The translations under genes and the position numbers were made by a program. Source: Vibrio sp. JPW-9-11-11 (GTDB lineage: Bacteria; Pseudomonadota; Gammaproteobacteria; Enterobacterales; Vibrionaceae). Taken from it: a stretch of DNA of 64,000 nucleotides. The stretch spans positions 682,001 through 746,000 of the forward strand of contig NZ_SZQJ01000005.1 in the NCBI RefSeq assembly GCF_013369335.1, read 5' to 3'. Of the stretch, positions 20,107-29,892 are shown piece by piece. The first letter of the stretch is position 1. Every line of letters begins with the position of its first letter. A model generated the notes under the pieces. It saw only the letters and a program-made list of their open reading frames with translations, ran no database searches and had not been told where the DNA came from.

Positions 20107-20736
20107 TTACCCATTTAACCATTGACGAATCACTTGTCGAATATCGTCTGCAACTTGTTCAATCGACTGCTCCGCATTGACCACGACAATCGAGTTGTCT
20201 TCATTCGCGAGTTCAAGATAGCGATCACGCGTGCGGTCAAAAAAGCTCATGTCCATTTTTTCAATTCGATCGAGTTCGCCTCGCCCTCGAGCACGCTCTA
20301 ACCCAACTCGAGGATCAAGATCTAGGTAAATGGTTAAGTCGGGCTTAAATTTGCCCAGCGTGGTGTGCTTTAGCGCCAGCATAGTCTCGCGTGGAATTTC
20401 TCGCCCCCCGCCTTGATAAGCTTGTGAAGACAAATCGTGGCGATCTCCGACGACCCAAACACCATTTGCCAATGCGGGTTTGATAACGTTCTCTACGAGC
20501 TGAACCCGTGCGGCGTACATCAACAGTAGTTCGGTCATGTCTTGCAGTTGTTCACCTTCATGCTCTTGCTTGACAAGTGTACGTAATTGTTCGGCCAATG
20601 CCGTACCACCAGGCTCGCGAGTGTGCTTAATCTTCTCAATTCCCGCTTGGCGTAAGGTGTCTAATACTGCGTTGATAGCGGTGCTTTTCCCCGCGCCCTC
20701 GAGGCCTTCGATAACGATAAATTGTGCGTTTTTCAT
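20107..20736 (-). CDS. tmk: Thymidylate kinase
   Basis: This 209-residue P-loop kinase phosphorylates dTMP to dTDP. It shows the P-loop GLEGAGKST near residues 10-18, the TREPGGT DR-loop near 40 and [15 protein letters not shown]. The [12 protein letters not shown] lid is near residue 150. The TTP precursor route is essential. It overlaps mltG by four bases (ATGA) and is three bases from holB, so it is co-translated with both. Confidence 0.95.
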   Translation of the reverse strand: MKNAQFIVIEGLEGAGKSTAINAVLDTLRQAGIEKIKHTREPGGTALAEQLRTLVKQEHEGEQLQDMTELLLMYAARVQLVENVIKPALANGVWVVGDRHDLSSQAYQGGGREIPRETMLALKHTTLGKFKPDLTIYLDLDPRVGLERARGRGELDRIEKMDMSFFDRTRDRYLELANEDNSIVVVNAEQSIEQVADDIRQVIRQWLNG

Positions 20737-21749
20737 TGATTACTTCTTAATGCTTTAAGGTAGGAGCGAACCGCTCGATTGTGCTCGGCCAATGTTTTAG
20801 AAAACACGTGTCCACCATTGCCGCTCGCGACAAAATAGAGATAGCGACTCTGCTCTGGATTAACCGCTGCCATAATCGAGGCCTCTCCGGGCATAGCGAT
20901 TGGCGTTGGTGGTAGCCCGAAAATCGTGTACGTATTATAAGGGGTTGGGGTGCGCAAGTCCTTTTTACGGATATTGCCGTCGTACTTATCTCCCATCCCG
21001 TAAATCACCGTCGGGTCTGTTTGCAGGCGCATGCGTTTATTCAAACGGTTAACGAATACTGAAGCAACACGCTCACGCTCTGACTCCACTGCCGTTTCCT
21101 TCTCGATAATTGACGCGAGAATCAGTGCTTCATAAGGCGACTTGAGCGGCAGGTCTTGTTGACGCTCTGCCCAGTGCTTATCTAACACGCTTTGTAACTT
21201 GTCGTTTGCACGCTCAAGGATATCAAGATCCGATGTGCCAAATGTATAATGATAGGTTTCTGCCAGAAATAGTCCTTCCAACTTCTGTTGCTCTAAAGCC
21301 AGCTTTTGACCTATTTCCGCTTCGCTTAAGCCTTGCAGTTCATGCTGTAAATAAGGAGCACTGGCCAGGATCTCTAGCCACTCCTTAAAAGTTGACCCTT
21401 CGACAAAGGTAATCGCAAATTGGTGCTCTTTGCCCTGTTTAAACTGCTCTAGAGCCTCATTGAGTTGAATCCCAGGTTGCAATAAATAAGTCCCGGCGCG
21501 CAATTGGGTTAATTCTGGATAAAAGCGACGCACAAGTTTGACCCAGTCACTCGAACCAAGCCACTCTGCTTGCGTCAAGTTAACTAGCACGCGGTTAAAG
21601 CTGGTCCCCGGCTCAATAGTGAAAATTTGCTCCTGATCGAGCTGAAGAGGTTGAGTTACATACTGCTCAACTTGTTTGGCGACATAGGAGTAGCCAGCCG
21701 TAAGCATCACGGCAACAAAGAGCAACAAGAGAGCGATTTTTTTTATCAC
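20733..21749 (-). CDS. mltG: Endolytic murein transglycosylase MltG
   Basis: This 338-residue YceG-like protein has one N-terminal membrane helix (residues 4-22) and a periplasmic domain. The catalytic glutamate lies in [10 protein letters not shown] near residue 218, and [11 protein letters not shown] and TPYNTY follow. It cleaves nascent glycan strands and is thought to set their length, ending cell-wall polymerisation. Overlaps of four bases with both pabC and tmk place it in the middle of the operon. Confidence 0.93.
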   Translation of the reverse strand: MIKKIALLLLFVAVMLTAGYSYVAKQVEQYVTQPLQLDQEQIFTIEPGTSFNRVLVNLTQAEWLGSSDWVKLVRRFYPELTQLRAGTYLLQPGIQLNEALEQFKQGKEHQFAITFVEGSTFKEWLEILASAPYLQHELQGLSEAEIGQKLALEQQKLEGLFLAETYHYTFGTSDLDILERANDKLQSVLDKHWAERQQDLPLKSPYEALILASIIEKETAVESERERVASVFVNRLNKRMRLQTDPTVIYGMGDKYDGNIRKKDLRTPTPYNTYTIFGLPPTPIAMPGEASIMAAVNPEQSRYLYFVASGNGGHVFSKTLAEHNRAVRSYLKALRSNQ

Positions 21750-22549
21750 GACGCGATCATCTCCTGGATTCGTGTTGTTATTGTTCCAATTTCAAAACTT
21801 TTCTTACCTACTTGGCATATCGGCGCGACGCCAAGTAAGCTATTGACCATAAACACCTCATCGGCGTTCATCATTTCAGGTAGCTGATAATCATCCACAC
21901 ATACTGGAATGCCAAGCTGTTGTGCGATATCGAACACCAGCCTACGCATCACCCCGGCGACTCCACAACGGCTGAGATCTGGAGTACACAAGGTACGATT
22001 ATTGAGCCAAAATAGATTGGCCATCGTGGTTTCGATGACACGGCCATCAAGATCAAGGGCTATACCGTCAGCCAATCCTAGCTGATCCATCTCGGCTTTT
22101 AGTATCACCTGCTCCAGGCGGTTATTGTGCTTGTGGCCTGCTAATAGAGGGTTATGGCCTAACCGAGTGCTACACAACCCGATAACCACTCCCTGTCGCC
22201 TCCATTGCTCATAATGAACAGGGTAGGTAAAGTCGCTAATGGTAACATTGGGTGACGTTACATGAGTAGGACTATAACCTCTCCCACCTTCACCACGGCT
22301 TATGTGTAGCTTTAGACCTGCTTTCGACACTGGCTGCGCCGCACTGAGTAACCATTGATGCACTAAAGGCCAGTCGGGTTCAGGAATCTTAAGCACCTTT
22401 AAGCAAGCGTTCATACGTTCTATATGCAACGGCCAGTGTTCAATCTCACCATCGCGCGTCAACATAGTGGTAAAACAACCATCACCATATTGAAACGAAC
22501 GATCGGTTAAACCAATAGAATCAGCTGGAACACCATTAAGTAGCATCAT
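21746..22549 (-). CDS. pabC: Aminodeoxychorismate lyase
   Basis: This 267-residue class IV PLP enzyme splits 4-amino-4-deoxychorismate to p-aminobenzoate and pyruvate for folate synthesis. The PLP lysine is in HKHNNRLEQV near residue 140, and ETTMANLFW lies near 174. It is the first gene of the pabC-mltG-tmk-holB-tatD run and follows fabF after a terminator hairpin, as in enterobacteria. It overlaps mltG by four bases. Confidence 0.9.
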   Translation of the reverse strand: MMLLNGVPADSIGLTDRSFQYGDGCFTTMLTRDGEIEHWPLHIERMNACLKVLKIPEPDWPLVHQWLLSAAQPVSKAGLKLHISRGEGGRGYSPTHVTSPNVTISDFTYPVHYEQWRRQGVVIGLCSTRLGHNPLLAGHKHNNRLEQVILKAEMDQLGLADGIALDLDGRVIETTMANLFWLNNRTLCTPDLSRCGVAGVMRRLVFDIAQQLGIPVCVDDYQLPEMMNADEVFMVNSLLGVAPICQVGKKSFEIGTITTRIQEMIAS

Positions 22550-22599
22550 ACTTCCTTACGCCTTAGCTCCGTGAACAACCACAGAGGCTATTAAATAAC

Positions 22600-22635
22600 A
22601 AAACGGCTTAATGCCAAAGCAGTAAGCCGTTTTTT
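22600..22635 (-). terminator. Hairpin terminator between fabF and pabC
   Basis: AAAACGGCTTA (22600-22610) pairs with TAAGCCGTTTT (22623-22633). The T-run is stronger rightward, but the leftward side also has a short U-rich stretch. It lies 20 bases after fabF, so it probably ends or weakens fab transcription before pabC. Confidence 0.7.
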
Positions 22636-22655
22636 ATCTTGCTGATGAAGTCTGG

Positions 22656-23897
22656 TTAAATCTTCTTGAATACGAGCGAGCCGTTAGTACCACCAAAACC
22701 GAATGAGTTACAGATAGCGTATTCCATCGATACCTCTTTCGCAGTGTGCGGGACCAGATCGATACCTAACCCTTCTTCTGGATTGTCCAGGTTAATTGTC
22801 GGCGGAACGATTTGATCAACCAAAGACATCACCGTAATAATCGCTTCAACCGAGCCTGCAGCACCCAGTAAGTGACCTGTCATCGACTTAGTTGAAGAGA
22901 CTTTAACTTGCTTCGCCCCTTCTTCACCCAAAGCACGTTTTACGCCTTTGATTTCAGCCACATCGCCTGCAGGTGTTGAAGTACCATGGGCATTCACGTA
23001 ACCAACTTGGGTACCAGTGATAGCTGCATCACGCATCGCCGCTTCCATCGCCAGAGCACCACCAGAGCCATCTTCTGATGGAGAGGTCATGTGGTAAGCG
23101 TCACCAGACATGCCAAAGCCAACCAGTTCAGCGTAAATCTTCGCGCCACGCGCTTTAGCGTGTTCGTATTCTTCCAGAACCATCATGCCAGCGCCATCGC
23201 CTAGAACGAAACCGTCGCGGTCTTTGTCCCAAGGACGCGACGCTTTTTGCGGATCATCGTTACGAGTCGATAGTGCTTTCGCGGCGCCAAATCCCGCCAT
23301 ACCGAGTGGTGTAGACGCTTTTTCAGCACCACCTGCAACCATAGCGTCTGCATCACCGTAAGCGATCATACGCGCCGCATGGCCGATGTTATGCAGACCT
23401 GTCGTACACGCCGTCGAGATCGCGATATTTGGACCGCGGAGACCACGCATAATAGATAAGTTACCTGCAACCATATTGACAATAGTTGAGGGGACGAAGA
23501 ATGGGCTCACTTTACGCGGGCCTTTTTCAACCAGCGCAGTATGGCCAGTTTCGATAAGATCAAGGCCACCAATGCCTGAACCGATTGCCACACCAACTCG
23601 TGCGGCATTTTCTTCGTTAATTTGTAGACCTGAGTCATCTAGAGCTTGAATACCTGCCGCGATACCGTACTGGATAAATAAATCCATTTTACGCGCATCT
23701 TTTTTGGACATGTATTCAGTACAATCAAAGTCTTTAACTAAGCCTGCAAAGCGAGTAGAGAAATTTTCGGTGTCAAAATGCTCGATATTCACGATACCAC
23801 TTTGACCAGCTAGCAGGGCTTTCCAAGATGATTCTACAGTGTTGCCTACCGGTGACAACATACCCATGCCAGTGACAACAACACGACGCTTGGACAC
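22656..23897 (-). CDS. fabF: Beta-ketoacyl-ACP synthase II
   Basis: This 413-residue condensing enzyme elongates acyl-ACP with malonyl-ACP. It contributes to cis-vaccenate synthesis and temperature adjustment in E. coli. The catalytic cysteine is in [12 protein letters not shown] near residue 163. The two histidines are in [11 protein letters not shown] (about 303) and [11 protein letters not shown] (about 340), and [11 protein letters not shown] closes the fold. It follows acpP with a 90-base gap. Confidence 0.95.
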   Translation of the reverse strand: MSKRRVVVTGMGMLSPVGNTVESSWKALLAGQSGIVNIEHFDTENFSTRFAGLVKDFDCTEYMSKKDARKMDLFIQYGIAAGIQALDDSGLQINEENAARVGVAIGSGIGGLDLIETGHTALVEKGPRKVSPFFVPSTIVNMVAGNLSIMRGLRGPNIAISTACTTGLHNIGHAARMIAYGDADAMVAGGAEKASTPLGMAGFGAAKALSTRNDDPQKASRPWDKDRDGFVLGDGAGMMVLEEYEHAKARGAKIYAELVGFGMSGDAYHMTSPSEDGSGGALAMEAAMRDAAITGTQVGYVNAHGTSTPAGDVAEIKGVKRALGEEGAKQVKVSSTKSMTGHLLGAAGSVEAIITVMSLVDQIVPPTINLDNPEEGLGIDLVPHTAKEVSMEYAICNSFGFGGTNGSLVFKKI

Positions 23898-23987
23898 GAT
23901 TTTATTCTCCGGAAATGAAATGATTCTATGGAAGGATAGAAGGGTTTAAAAGAACACAGGCGGCCAGAAGGCCGCCTGGGAGAGATA

Positions 23988-24221
23988 TTACTGAGCGCTG
24001 TTTACGTAGTCGATTGCAGCTTGAACAGTAGTGATTTTCTCAGCTTCTTCGTCTGGAATCTCAGTGTCAAATTCTTCTTCTAGAGCCATTACTAGTTCAA
24101 CAGTGTCTAGAGAATCAGCACCTAGATCATCAACGAATGAAGCTTCGTTTTTAACTTCAGCTTCGTCTACACCTAGCTGTTCAACAATGATTTTCTTTAC
24201 GCGTTCTTCGATGTTGCTCAT
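23988..24221 (-). CDS. acpP: Acyl carrier protein
   Basis: This 77-residue, strongly acidic protein carries growing acyl chains on a 4'-phosphopantetheine arm attached to Ser37 in [10 protein letters not shown]. The sequence is nearly that of other vibrio and enterobacterial ACPs. The AAAGGAAAAG leader before its ATG fits high expression. A 304-base spacer separates it from fabG and contains a possible FadR site. It serves all the Fab enzymes encoded around it, and PlsX. Confidence 0.97.
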
Positions 24222-24525
24222 TTTTCTTTTCCTTTACAGATTTCGCTCAATGCGATGATTCCGTAGTTTATTAGAACTACTGAAAGTTGCAAGAGGGACC
24301 TTGCTGGTCAAACCACAATTTTAGCGATTTTAACCGAAATTCAATACATTTTTGACTTAAATCATGCACAAATGTTGCGCATTTCTCTGTCAATTATCAC
24401 AAACTATAGGTTATTTTTATGACAATAAATAGCCCAGTCCGCGACATTATGGGGAAATTCGCTGCAGTTGCAGAAATTTGAGTGAAAACTAATGAAAAAG
24501 TTCACCATTTCTGCACAAAAGCGAT
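24222..24525 (-). promoter_or_regulatory. acpP promoter region with a FadR-like operator
   Basis: This 304-base spacer lies between fabG and acpP and has no credible gene. At 24302-24318 the plus strand reads TGCTGGTCAAACCACAA. It carries the TGGTC...ACCA core of the FadR operator, with one core substitution. The site lies about 80 bases upstream of the acpP start. A small CTGCA-GT-TGCAG dyad is at 24462-24473. An independent acpP promoter in this region is expected from other gammaproteobacteria. FadR control is inferred. Confidence 0.45.
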
Positions 24526-25263
24526 TTACACCATGTACATACCGCCATTTACATGCAAAGTTTCACCGGTAATGTACGCCGCTTCTGGAGAAGCGAGGAA
24601 CACAACCGCAGAGGCAATCTCACGTGGATCACCTAAACGACCCGAAGGTACGTTAGCTAACGTTGCCGCACGTTGCTCATCATTCAGCGCTTTCGTCATA
24701 TCCGTTTCGATAAAACCAGGTGCCACAGTGTTTACTGTTACACCGCGAGAAGCCACTTCGCGGGCCATTGATTTAGTAAAACCGATCACGCCCGCTTTCG
24801 CTGCTGCGTAGTTAGCTTGACCTGCGTTACCCATGGTTCCCACAACAGAGCCAACGTTAATGATGCGACCTGCACGTTTTTTCATCATGCCACGCAACAC
24901 CGCTTTTGACATGCGGAAAATCGGCGTAAGGTTAGTATCAATGATGTCATTCCACTCATCATCTTTCATACGCATTAGAAGGTTATCGCGTGTGATACCT
25001 GCGTTGTTCACTAGGATATCGATAGCGCCAAACTCATCGTTGATGGTTTTTAGCGTCGCTTCGATTGACTCAACGTCTGTTACGTTCAGTGCAAGACCTT
25101 TACCATTCTCGCCTAAGTACTCACTGATCGCAGTAGCACCGCCTTCTGATGTCGCAGTACCAATTACTGTCGCGCCGCGTTCTACAAGAAGCTCAGCGAT
25201 AGCACGGCCAATGCCGCGGCTTGCGCCAGTGACTAAGGCAATTTTGCCTTCCAGATTCATCAT
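24526..25263 (-). CDS. fabG: 3-oxoacyl-ACP reductase
   Basis: This 245-residue short-chain dehydrogenase reduces 3-oxoacyl-ACP with NADPH. It shows the cofactor motif TGASRGIGRA, the NNAG motif (VNNAGITRDN), the catalytic serine in GSVVGTMG and the YAAAK tyrosine-lysine pair near residues 152-156. Two adjacent ATG codons are possible starts; AAGGAA lies eight bases before the first. It follows fabD within 20 bases in the fab operon. Confidence 0.95.
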   Translation of the reverse strand: MMNLEGKIALVTGASRGIGRAIAELLVERGATVIGTATSEGGATAISEYLGENGKGLALNVTDVESIEATLKTINDEFGAIDILVNNAGITRDNLLMRMKDDEWNDIIDTNLTPIFRMSKAVLRGMMKKRAGRIINVGSVVGTMGNAGQANYAAAKAGVIGFTKSMAREVASRGVTVNTVAPGFIETDMTKALNDEQRAATLANVPSGRLGDPREIASAVVFLASPEAAYITGETLHVNGGMYMV

Positions 25264-25282
25264 GATTGTTGTTCCTTAAAGT

Positions 25283-26206
25283 TTACTTAGCCGCATCTAG
25301 TGAAGTGATGTCGTTCACTGCCGCGCCACTTAGTGTCTTCACAATACGTTTAGTTAGGCCAGTGAGTACTTTTCCTGGGCCAAGCTCTAATAGTTTTTCA
25401 ACGCCTTGCTCGCTCATTAGCTGAACGCTCTCAGTCCAACGAACTGGGCTGTATAGTTGACGTACTAGTGCATCTTTAATTTTTGCAGGGTCTGTTTCAG
25501 CAGCAACGTCTACGTTGTTGATTACAGGCAGCTGAGGTGTATTGAACTGAATCTCTTCAAGTGCAATCGCAAGCTTGTCAGCCGCTGGCTTCATTAGCGC
25601 ACAGTGAGACGGCACAGAAACAGGCAGTGGCAGAGCACGCTTCGCGCCCGCTTCTTTACACAATGCACCCGCACGCTCTACTGCGTCTTTGCTACCCGCG
25701 ATAACCACTTGGCCTGGCGAGTTGAAGTTAACTGGAGACACAACATCACCCTGTGCGGCGTCTTCACACGCTTTCGCAATCGCGTCATCGCCAAGACCGA
25801 TGATTGCATACATTGCGCCCGTACCTGCAGGTACCGCTTCTTGCATTAGGCGACCACGTAGTTCTACCAGTTTGATCGCTTGTTTAAAGTCGATAACGCC
25901 AGCACAAACCAATGCTGAATACTCACCGAGGCTGTGACCTGCTAGGTTTGCTGGTTGTTCTAGACCTAGCTCTTGCCATACACGCCAAATAGCAACAGAA
26001 GATGCAAGCAGAGCAGGTTGAGTGCGGAATGTTTGGTTTAGATCTTCTGCTGGGCCGTTTTGAACCAATGCCCAAAGATCGTAGCCTAGTGCGTCAGACG
26101 CTTCCGCAAAAGTTTGTTTAACGACTTCATACTGTTCGCCTAGCTCTGCAAGCATACCTACAGCTTGTGAGCCTTGACCTGGAAATACGATAGCAAACTT
26201 GCTCAT
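25283..26206 (-). CDS. fabD: Malonyl-CoA:ACP transacylase
   Basis: This 307-residue enzyme loads malonyl groups onto ACP. It has the FPGQGSQ motif at the N-terminus, the nucleophile serine in GHSLGEYSAL near residue 92, a conserved arginine region (ELRGRLMQE) and the catalytic histidine in VPSHCALM near 201. It lies between fabH and fabG in the fab operon with short gaps. Confidence 0.95.
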   Translation of the reverse strand: MSKFAIVFPGQGSQAVGMLAELGEQYEVVKQTFAEASDALGYDLWALVQNGPAEDLNQTFRTQPALLASSVAIWRVWQELGLEQPANLAGHSLGEYSALVCAGVIDFKQAIKLVELRGRLMQEAVPAGTGAMYAIIGLGDDAIAKACEDAAQGDVVSPVNFNSPGQVVIAGSKDAVERAGALCKEAGAKRALPLPVSVPSHCALMKPAADKLAIALEEIQFNTPQLPVINNVDVAAETDPAKIKDALVRQLYSPVRWTESVQLMSEQGVEKLLELGPGKVLTGLTKRIVKTLSGAAVNDITSLDAAK

Positions 26207-26280
26207 AGTTTTTTCCTTTAACCAAAGTAAGAAAGAAAAGATGCCTAAAAAGGCACCTTAATTTAAATGTGTTGCTGGGG

Positions 26281-27261
26281 TTAGAACTTAACCAGTGCAG
26301 AGCCCCAGGTAAACCCGCCACCAAATGCTTCAAGAAGCAATGTTTGGCCACGTTTGATTCGACCATCACGTACGGCTTCATCTAGTGCAGTTGGTACAGT
26401 CGCTGCCGACGTATTACCGTGTTTATCAAGGGTTATCACCACTTGATCGAGCGACATTGACAGCTTTTTCGCTGTCGCAGAGATGATCCGATAATTCGCT
26501 TGATGTGGCACTAACCAGTCCAACTCAGACTTGTCCATACCATTTTCTTTCAGTGTTTCTGTTACAAGACGGGATAGCTGTGTCACCGCGACTTTGAACA
26601 CTTCATTGCCAGCCATATGCAGCCAACTATTGATATCTTCGTTGTGTTCAAAGCTGCCCGCCTGATCGTCAACGCGATGAGGGTGTTTAAGGCTAAGCAA
26701 ATCACCAAATCGGCCATCGGCATTGATGGTTGTAGAGAGAATGCCTGGTTCTTCGCTGGCACCTAAGACAACCGCCCCTGCAGCATCGCCAAATAAAATG
26801 ATCGTCGAACGGTCATTAGGATCACAAGTTTTAGACAATGCGTCTGAACCGATCACCAATACATTTTTACAATGACCGGTCTTGATGTATTGATCGGCAA
26901 CAGATAAAGCATAAACGAATCCCGAACATGCCGCCGCCATATCAAATGCCGGGCAATGCTTGATTCCAAGCAGCGCTTGAACTTGACATGCCGCGGACGG
27001 GAACGCGTGAGAACCACTCGTGGTTGCAACCAGAATCATGTCGATATCGTCTTTATCGATACCAGCCATTTCAATCGCATGTTTTGCCGCGATATAGCCC
27101 ATGTCGGCAACTGTCTCGTTCTCAGCAGCGATACGACGTTCTTTAATACCCGTGCGAGCGACAATCCACTCGTCACTAGTATCTACCGTTTTCTCTAGGT
27201 CTGCGTTGGTACGCACCTGAGATGGCAGGTAGCTGCCAGTACCTAAAATTTTGCTATACAT
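26281..27261 (-). CDS. fabH: Beta-ketoacyl-ACP synthase III
   Basis: This 326-residue enzyme starts fatty-acid synthesis by condensing acetyl-CoA with malonyl-ACP. The catalytic triad is visible as Cys in [10 protein letters not shown] (about 113), His in VPHQANYRI (about 253) and Asn in KHGNTSAA (about 283). The ending [14 protein letters not shown] is typical. It follows plsX by five bases. Confidence 0.95.
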   Translation of the reverse strand: MYSKILGTGSYLPSQVRTNADLEKTVDTSDEWIVARTGIKERRIAAENETVADMGYIAAKHAIEMAGIDKDDIDMILVATTSGSHAFPSAACQVQALLGIKHCPAFDMAAACSGFVYALSVADQYIKTGHCKNVLVIGSDALSKTCDPNDRSTIILFGDAAGAVVLGASEEPGILSTTINADGRFGDLLSLKHPHRVDDQAGSFEHNEDINSWLHMAGNEVFKVAVTQLSRLVTETLKENGMDKSELDWLVPHQANYRIISATAKKLSMSLDQVVITLDKHGNTSAATVPTALDEAVRDGRIKRGQTLLLEAFGGGFTWGSALVKF

Positions 27262-27266
27262 GAAGA

Positions 27267-28292
27267 CTAATAATGCCTCTCGAGTAAAACCGCTTCCAAA
27301 CGATCACTAATACGGGTGGGTACTTGTCGTTTGACCTCATGCAGTGCTTCACCAATCGCGTTGATGACTGCGTCTACATCAGCACTTCCGTGGCTTTTTA
27401 TGACAATGCCGCGCAATCCTAGCAAACTTGCACCATTATACTGGTCGGGGTTCAATGTTTTTAGCTCATTAAATAACCCAGAAAATAATTTTCTTGCAAT
27501 CCAGCCCTTTATCGAAGAAGCCATCATGCTCGATTTCATCTTTTCAATAAAGAGCTGAGCCGTACCTTCGCAAGCTTTTAAACAGACATTGCCCACAAAA
27601 CCATCACAAACAACCACATCTGCGGCATCGTGGAGTAATTGATTACCTTCAATATAGCCAACAAAGTTGACTGACTGGGTCTGAGATAGCATTTCTGCGC
27701 AGCGTTTGACTAGGTCGTTGCCTTTGATTTCTTCAGCACCAATATTGAGAATCGCCACACGAGGAGCTCTTTGCAAATACTGCTCAGCCAGAGCGCTGCC
27801 CATTACCGCAAACTGAAACAGAGAGTCCGCATCACTCGAAACATTTGCCCCTAAATCCAGCATCCATGTCCGCCCGCCAGCAGCGGTAGGTAAGGCAGAA
27901 ATCAACGCCGGGCGTTCGATACCAGGTAGCAATTTTAATTTAAAACGAGACAGCGCCATCAATGCGCCTGTATTACCGCAGCTCACACAAGCATCTGCTT
28001 GGTTATCTGCCACCATTTCAATAGCGGTCCCCATGGAGCTACCATGACTGTTTCTAAGTGCGAGAGAAGGTTTTTCGGAGTTGGATATCACTCGGTCAGT
28101 ATGTTCAATACTCAGCCGAGCATCTGGCTGATAACCAAGGGAGGATAATTGAGTCGTGATCGCGTTTTGATCACCAATTAGGGTCACTTTTAGCTCTGGG
28201 AAATGCGACAGTGCCTGCACGGCGGCAGGCACTGTGACGCGAGGACCGAAGTCCCCGCCCATTGCATCAAGTGCAACGGTTATATTATGCAA
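27267..28292 (-). CDS. plsX: Phosphate acyltransferase PlsX
   Basis: This 341-residue protein makes acyl-phosphate from acyl-ACP, the donor for phospholipid synthesis by PlsY. Visible are the N-terminal [11 protein letters not shown] motif, [11 protein letters not shown] near residue 100 and the C-terminal [14 protein letters not shown]. The start is TTG: AAGG (28300-28303), overlapping the rpmF stop codon, lies seven bases before it, and no nearby ATG precedes the conserved N-terminus. This layout suggests coupling to rpmF translation. Confidence 0.93.
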   Translation of the reverse strand: MHNITVALDAMGGDFGPRVTVPAAVQALSHFPELKVTLIGDQNAITTQLSSLGYQPDARLSIEHTDRVISNSEKPSLALRNSHGSSMGTAIEMVADNQADACVSCGNTGALMALSRFKLKLLPGIERPALISALPTAAGGRTWMLDLGANVSSDADSLFQFAVMGSALAEQYLQRAPRVAILNIGAEEIKGNDLVKRCAEMLSQTQSVNFVGYIEGNQLLHDAADVVVCDGFVGNVCLKACEGTAQLFIEKMKSSMMASSIKGWIARKLFSGLFNELKTLNPDQYNGASLLGLRGIVIKSHGSADVDAVINAIGEALHEVKRQVPTRISDRLEAVLLERHY

Positions 28293-28301
28293 AGGTCAAC
28301 C

Positions 28302-28472
28302 TTACTTGTTGATAACCTTTTTGCCACGGTAGTAACCTTCAGCAGTTACGTTGTGACGTAGGTGAGTTTCACCTGAAGTTGCGTCTACAGATAGTGCAGC
28401 TGTAGTTAGGGCATCGTGTGAACGACGCATACCACGCATTGAACGTGATTTCTTGCTCTTTTGTACGGCCAT
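28302..28472 (-). CDS. rpmF: 50S ribosomal protein L32
   Basis: A 56-codon frame encodes a basic protein beginning [20 protein letters not shown] and ending RGKKVINK, a clear L32. It is part of the large ribosomal subunit near the peptidyl-transferase region. AGGAG lies about eight bases before its ATG. It sits between yceD and plsX, the conserved yceD-rpmF-plsX-fab order, which ties ribosome and membrane-lipid gene expression together. Confidence 0.95.
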   Translation of the reverse strand: MAVQKSKKSRSMRGMRRSHDALTTAALSVDATSGETHLRHNVTAEGYYRGKKVINK

Positions 28473-28503
28473 TGACCCTACTCCTATGTAAGTCGTTAAA
28501 GAA

Positions 28504-29028
28504 TTACTTCTTTAAGCTTTTTAAAACATCAAATGGATTCGGCTTGTCTTCCACAATTTCTTCTGGGATCTCACCAAACACCATATTATCTGAATCAACG
28601 CTACAATCCGCTTCGTCATGCATTGCAATTTGAGGCAAGTTTAGAATGAACTCGTCTTCAACTAACTGTATTAGGTCTACTTCACCGTACTCGTTCAGAT
28701 CTACCAAATCGTACTCTTCCGGTGCTTCCTCTTCAGTCTTCTCGCCGCGGTACGGCGTGTAGGTGAATTGGACATCGCACTCGTGTGCGAAAACCTCATT
28801 ACAGCGTTGACACTCTAAATCGACTACGATGTTAGCTTTACCAGAGATAACAACGAGTCGCTGCTCATCTAAGTCAAATGACAATGACACTTGAGCGTCG
28901 CGTTTTACGCCTTCGACTGACTCCTCCAAGCGCTTAAAGAGACTAACTTGAATAATACCTTCAAAGTCGAGTCGCTTCTGAGCAGCGCGTGCGGGATCAA
29001 CCGTTCGCGGTATTTTTACCTTTTGCAT
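28504..29028 (-). CDS. yceD: YceD, 23S rRNA accumulation protein (DUF177)
   Basis: This 174-residue DUF177 protein has the conserved pair CQRCNEVF near residues 92-98 and an acidic segment ([21 protein letters not shown]) near the middle. In bacteria and plants, relatives are needed for normal 23S rRNA accumulation. It is the first gene of the leftward rpmF-plsX-fab run, and the region upstream (29029-29176) is shared with divergent maf. The molecular action is unknown. Confidence 0.88.
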   Translation of the reverse strand: MQKVKIPRTVDPARAAQKRLDFEGIIQVSLFKRLEESVEGVKRDAQVSLSFDLDEQRLVVISGKANIVVDLECQRCNEVFAHECDVQFTYTPYRGEKTEEEAPEEYDLVDLNEYGEVDLIQLVEDEFILNLPQIAMHDEADCSVDSDNMVFGEIPEEIVEDKPNPFDVLKSLKK

Positions 29029-29176
29029 AGGGCGCGAATTCTATCTTCCAAATCGTTTATAGTCAAAGAAAAAGGGCAAAAAGTTGTACTTTTTTTCCTT
29101 ATCAGCGAGAGAGCTAGTATCACAACCATAATATCGATTAAGCTCACACTAACCCGCCGTTAGATTGTAAATTAAA

Positions 29177-29758
29177 ATGCCAAATTACCAACTAGTTTTA
29201 GCTTCTACCTCACCATACCGCAGACAACTGCTCAATAAACTGGCAATGGAGTTCGTGACTGCATCACCCGAATTTGATGAGACGCCTTTAGAAAATGAAA
29301 GCCCAGTTGAACTGGTAACCCGTCTCGCCAAGGGTAAAGCGCAGTCGTGCCCAGTTTCAAAACCCAGTTTAGTCATAGGTAGTGATCAAGTTTGCGTGAT
29401 CAACAATAAAATTATCGGTAAACCTCACACGCGCGAAAAGGCCATCGAGCAGCTCACGCAGCAAAGCGGTCAGCCGATCGAATTTTATACCGGCTTAGCG
29501 CTGTATAATTCGCACACAAATGAAACTGAGGTAAAAGTCGATACTTTTACGGTGCATTTTCGTCATCTGACACACAAACAAATCACCAATTACGTCGATA
29601 AAGAACAGCCGTTTTTTTGCGCGGGCAGCTTCAAAAGTGAAGGGTTAGGTATCGCCCTATTAGAACGACTGGAAGGTAAAGATCCGAACACTTTGGTAGG
29701 TCTGCCGTTAATTGACCTAATTGACATGCTAGAAGCACAAGGGGTTGAGGTGCTTTGA
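29177..29758 (+). CDS. yceF: Maf-family nucleotide pyrophosphatase (YceF type)
   Basis: This 193-residue Maf/HAM1-fold protein opens with LVLASTSPYRRQLL, the family signature, followed by EFDETPLENE and GSDQVCVI. YceF enzymes hydrolyse 7-methyl-GTP and similar modified nucleotides. That assignment comes from its place between yceD and rluC, as in E. coli, where it is distinct from the dTTP-type YhdE. No good ribosome site is visible (TTGTAAATTAAA before ATG). It is divergent from yceD and converges on rluC. Confidence 0.87.
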   Translation: MPNYQLVLASTSPYRRQLLNKLAMEFVTASPEFDETPLENESPVELVTRLAKGKAQSCPVSKPSLVIGSDQVCVINNKIIGKPHTREKAIEQLTQQSGQPIEFYTGLALYNSHTNETEVKVDTFTVHFRHLTHKQITNYVDKEQPFFCAGSFKSEGLGIALLERLEGKDPNTLVGLPLIDLIDMLEAQGVEVL

Positions 29759-29831
29759 CTGAGTAGACTAGCTAACCGACTTTCGTCGTCTTTTTTACCG
29801 CGAAAAGCCAGCACGTTGAGTAACTCTTGAG

Positions 29832-29865
29832 GCGAGTCGAGAACCTAAAGGGGTTCCTGACTCGC
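29832..29865. repeat. Imperfect palindrome between yceF and rluC
   Basis: GCGAGTC (29832-29838) pairs with GACTCGC (29859-29865), and inside it GAACC (29841-29845) pairs with GGTTC (29852-29856). This gives a long hairpin with a two-position interruption. There is no T-run on either side. It lies in the 134-base spacer between convergent genes. It could be a dispersed palindromic repeat or a weak terminator; I cannot tell from one copy. Confidence 0.55.
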
Positions 29866-29892
29866 TCACTCATCACACCAAGGAATGATGCT

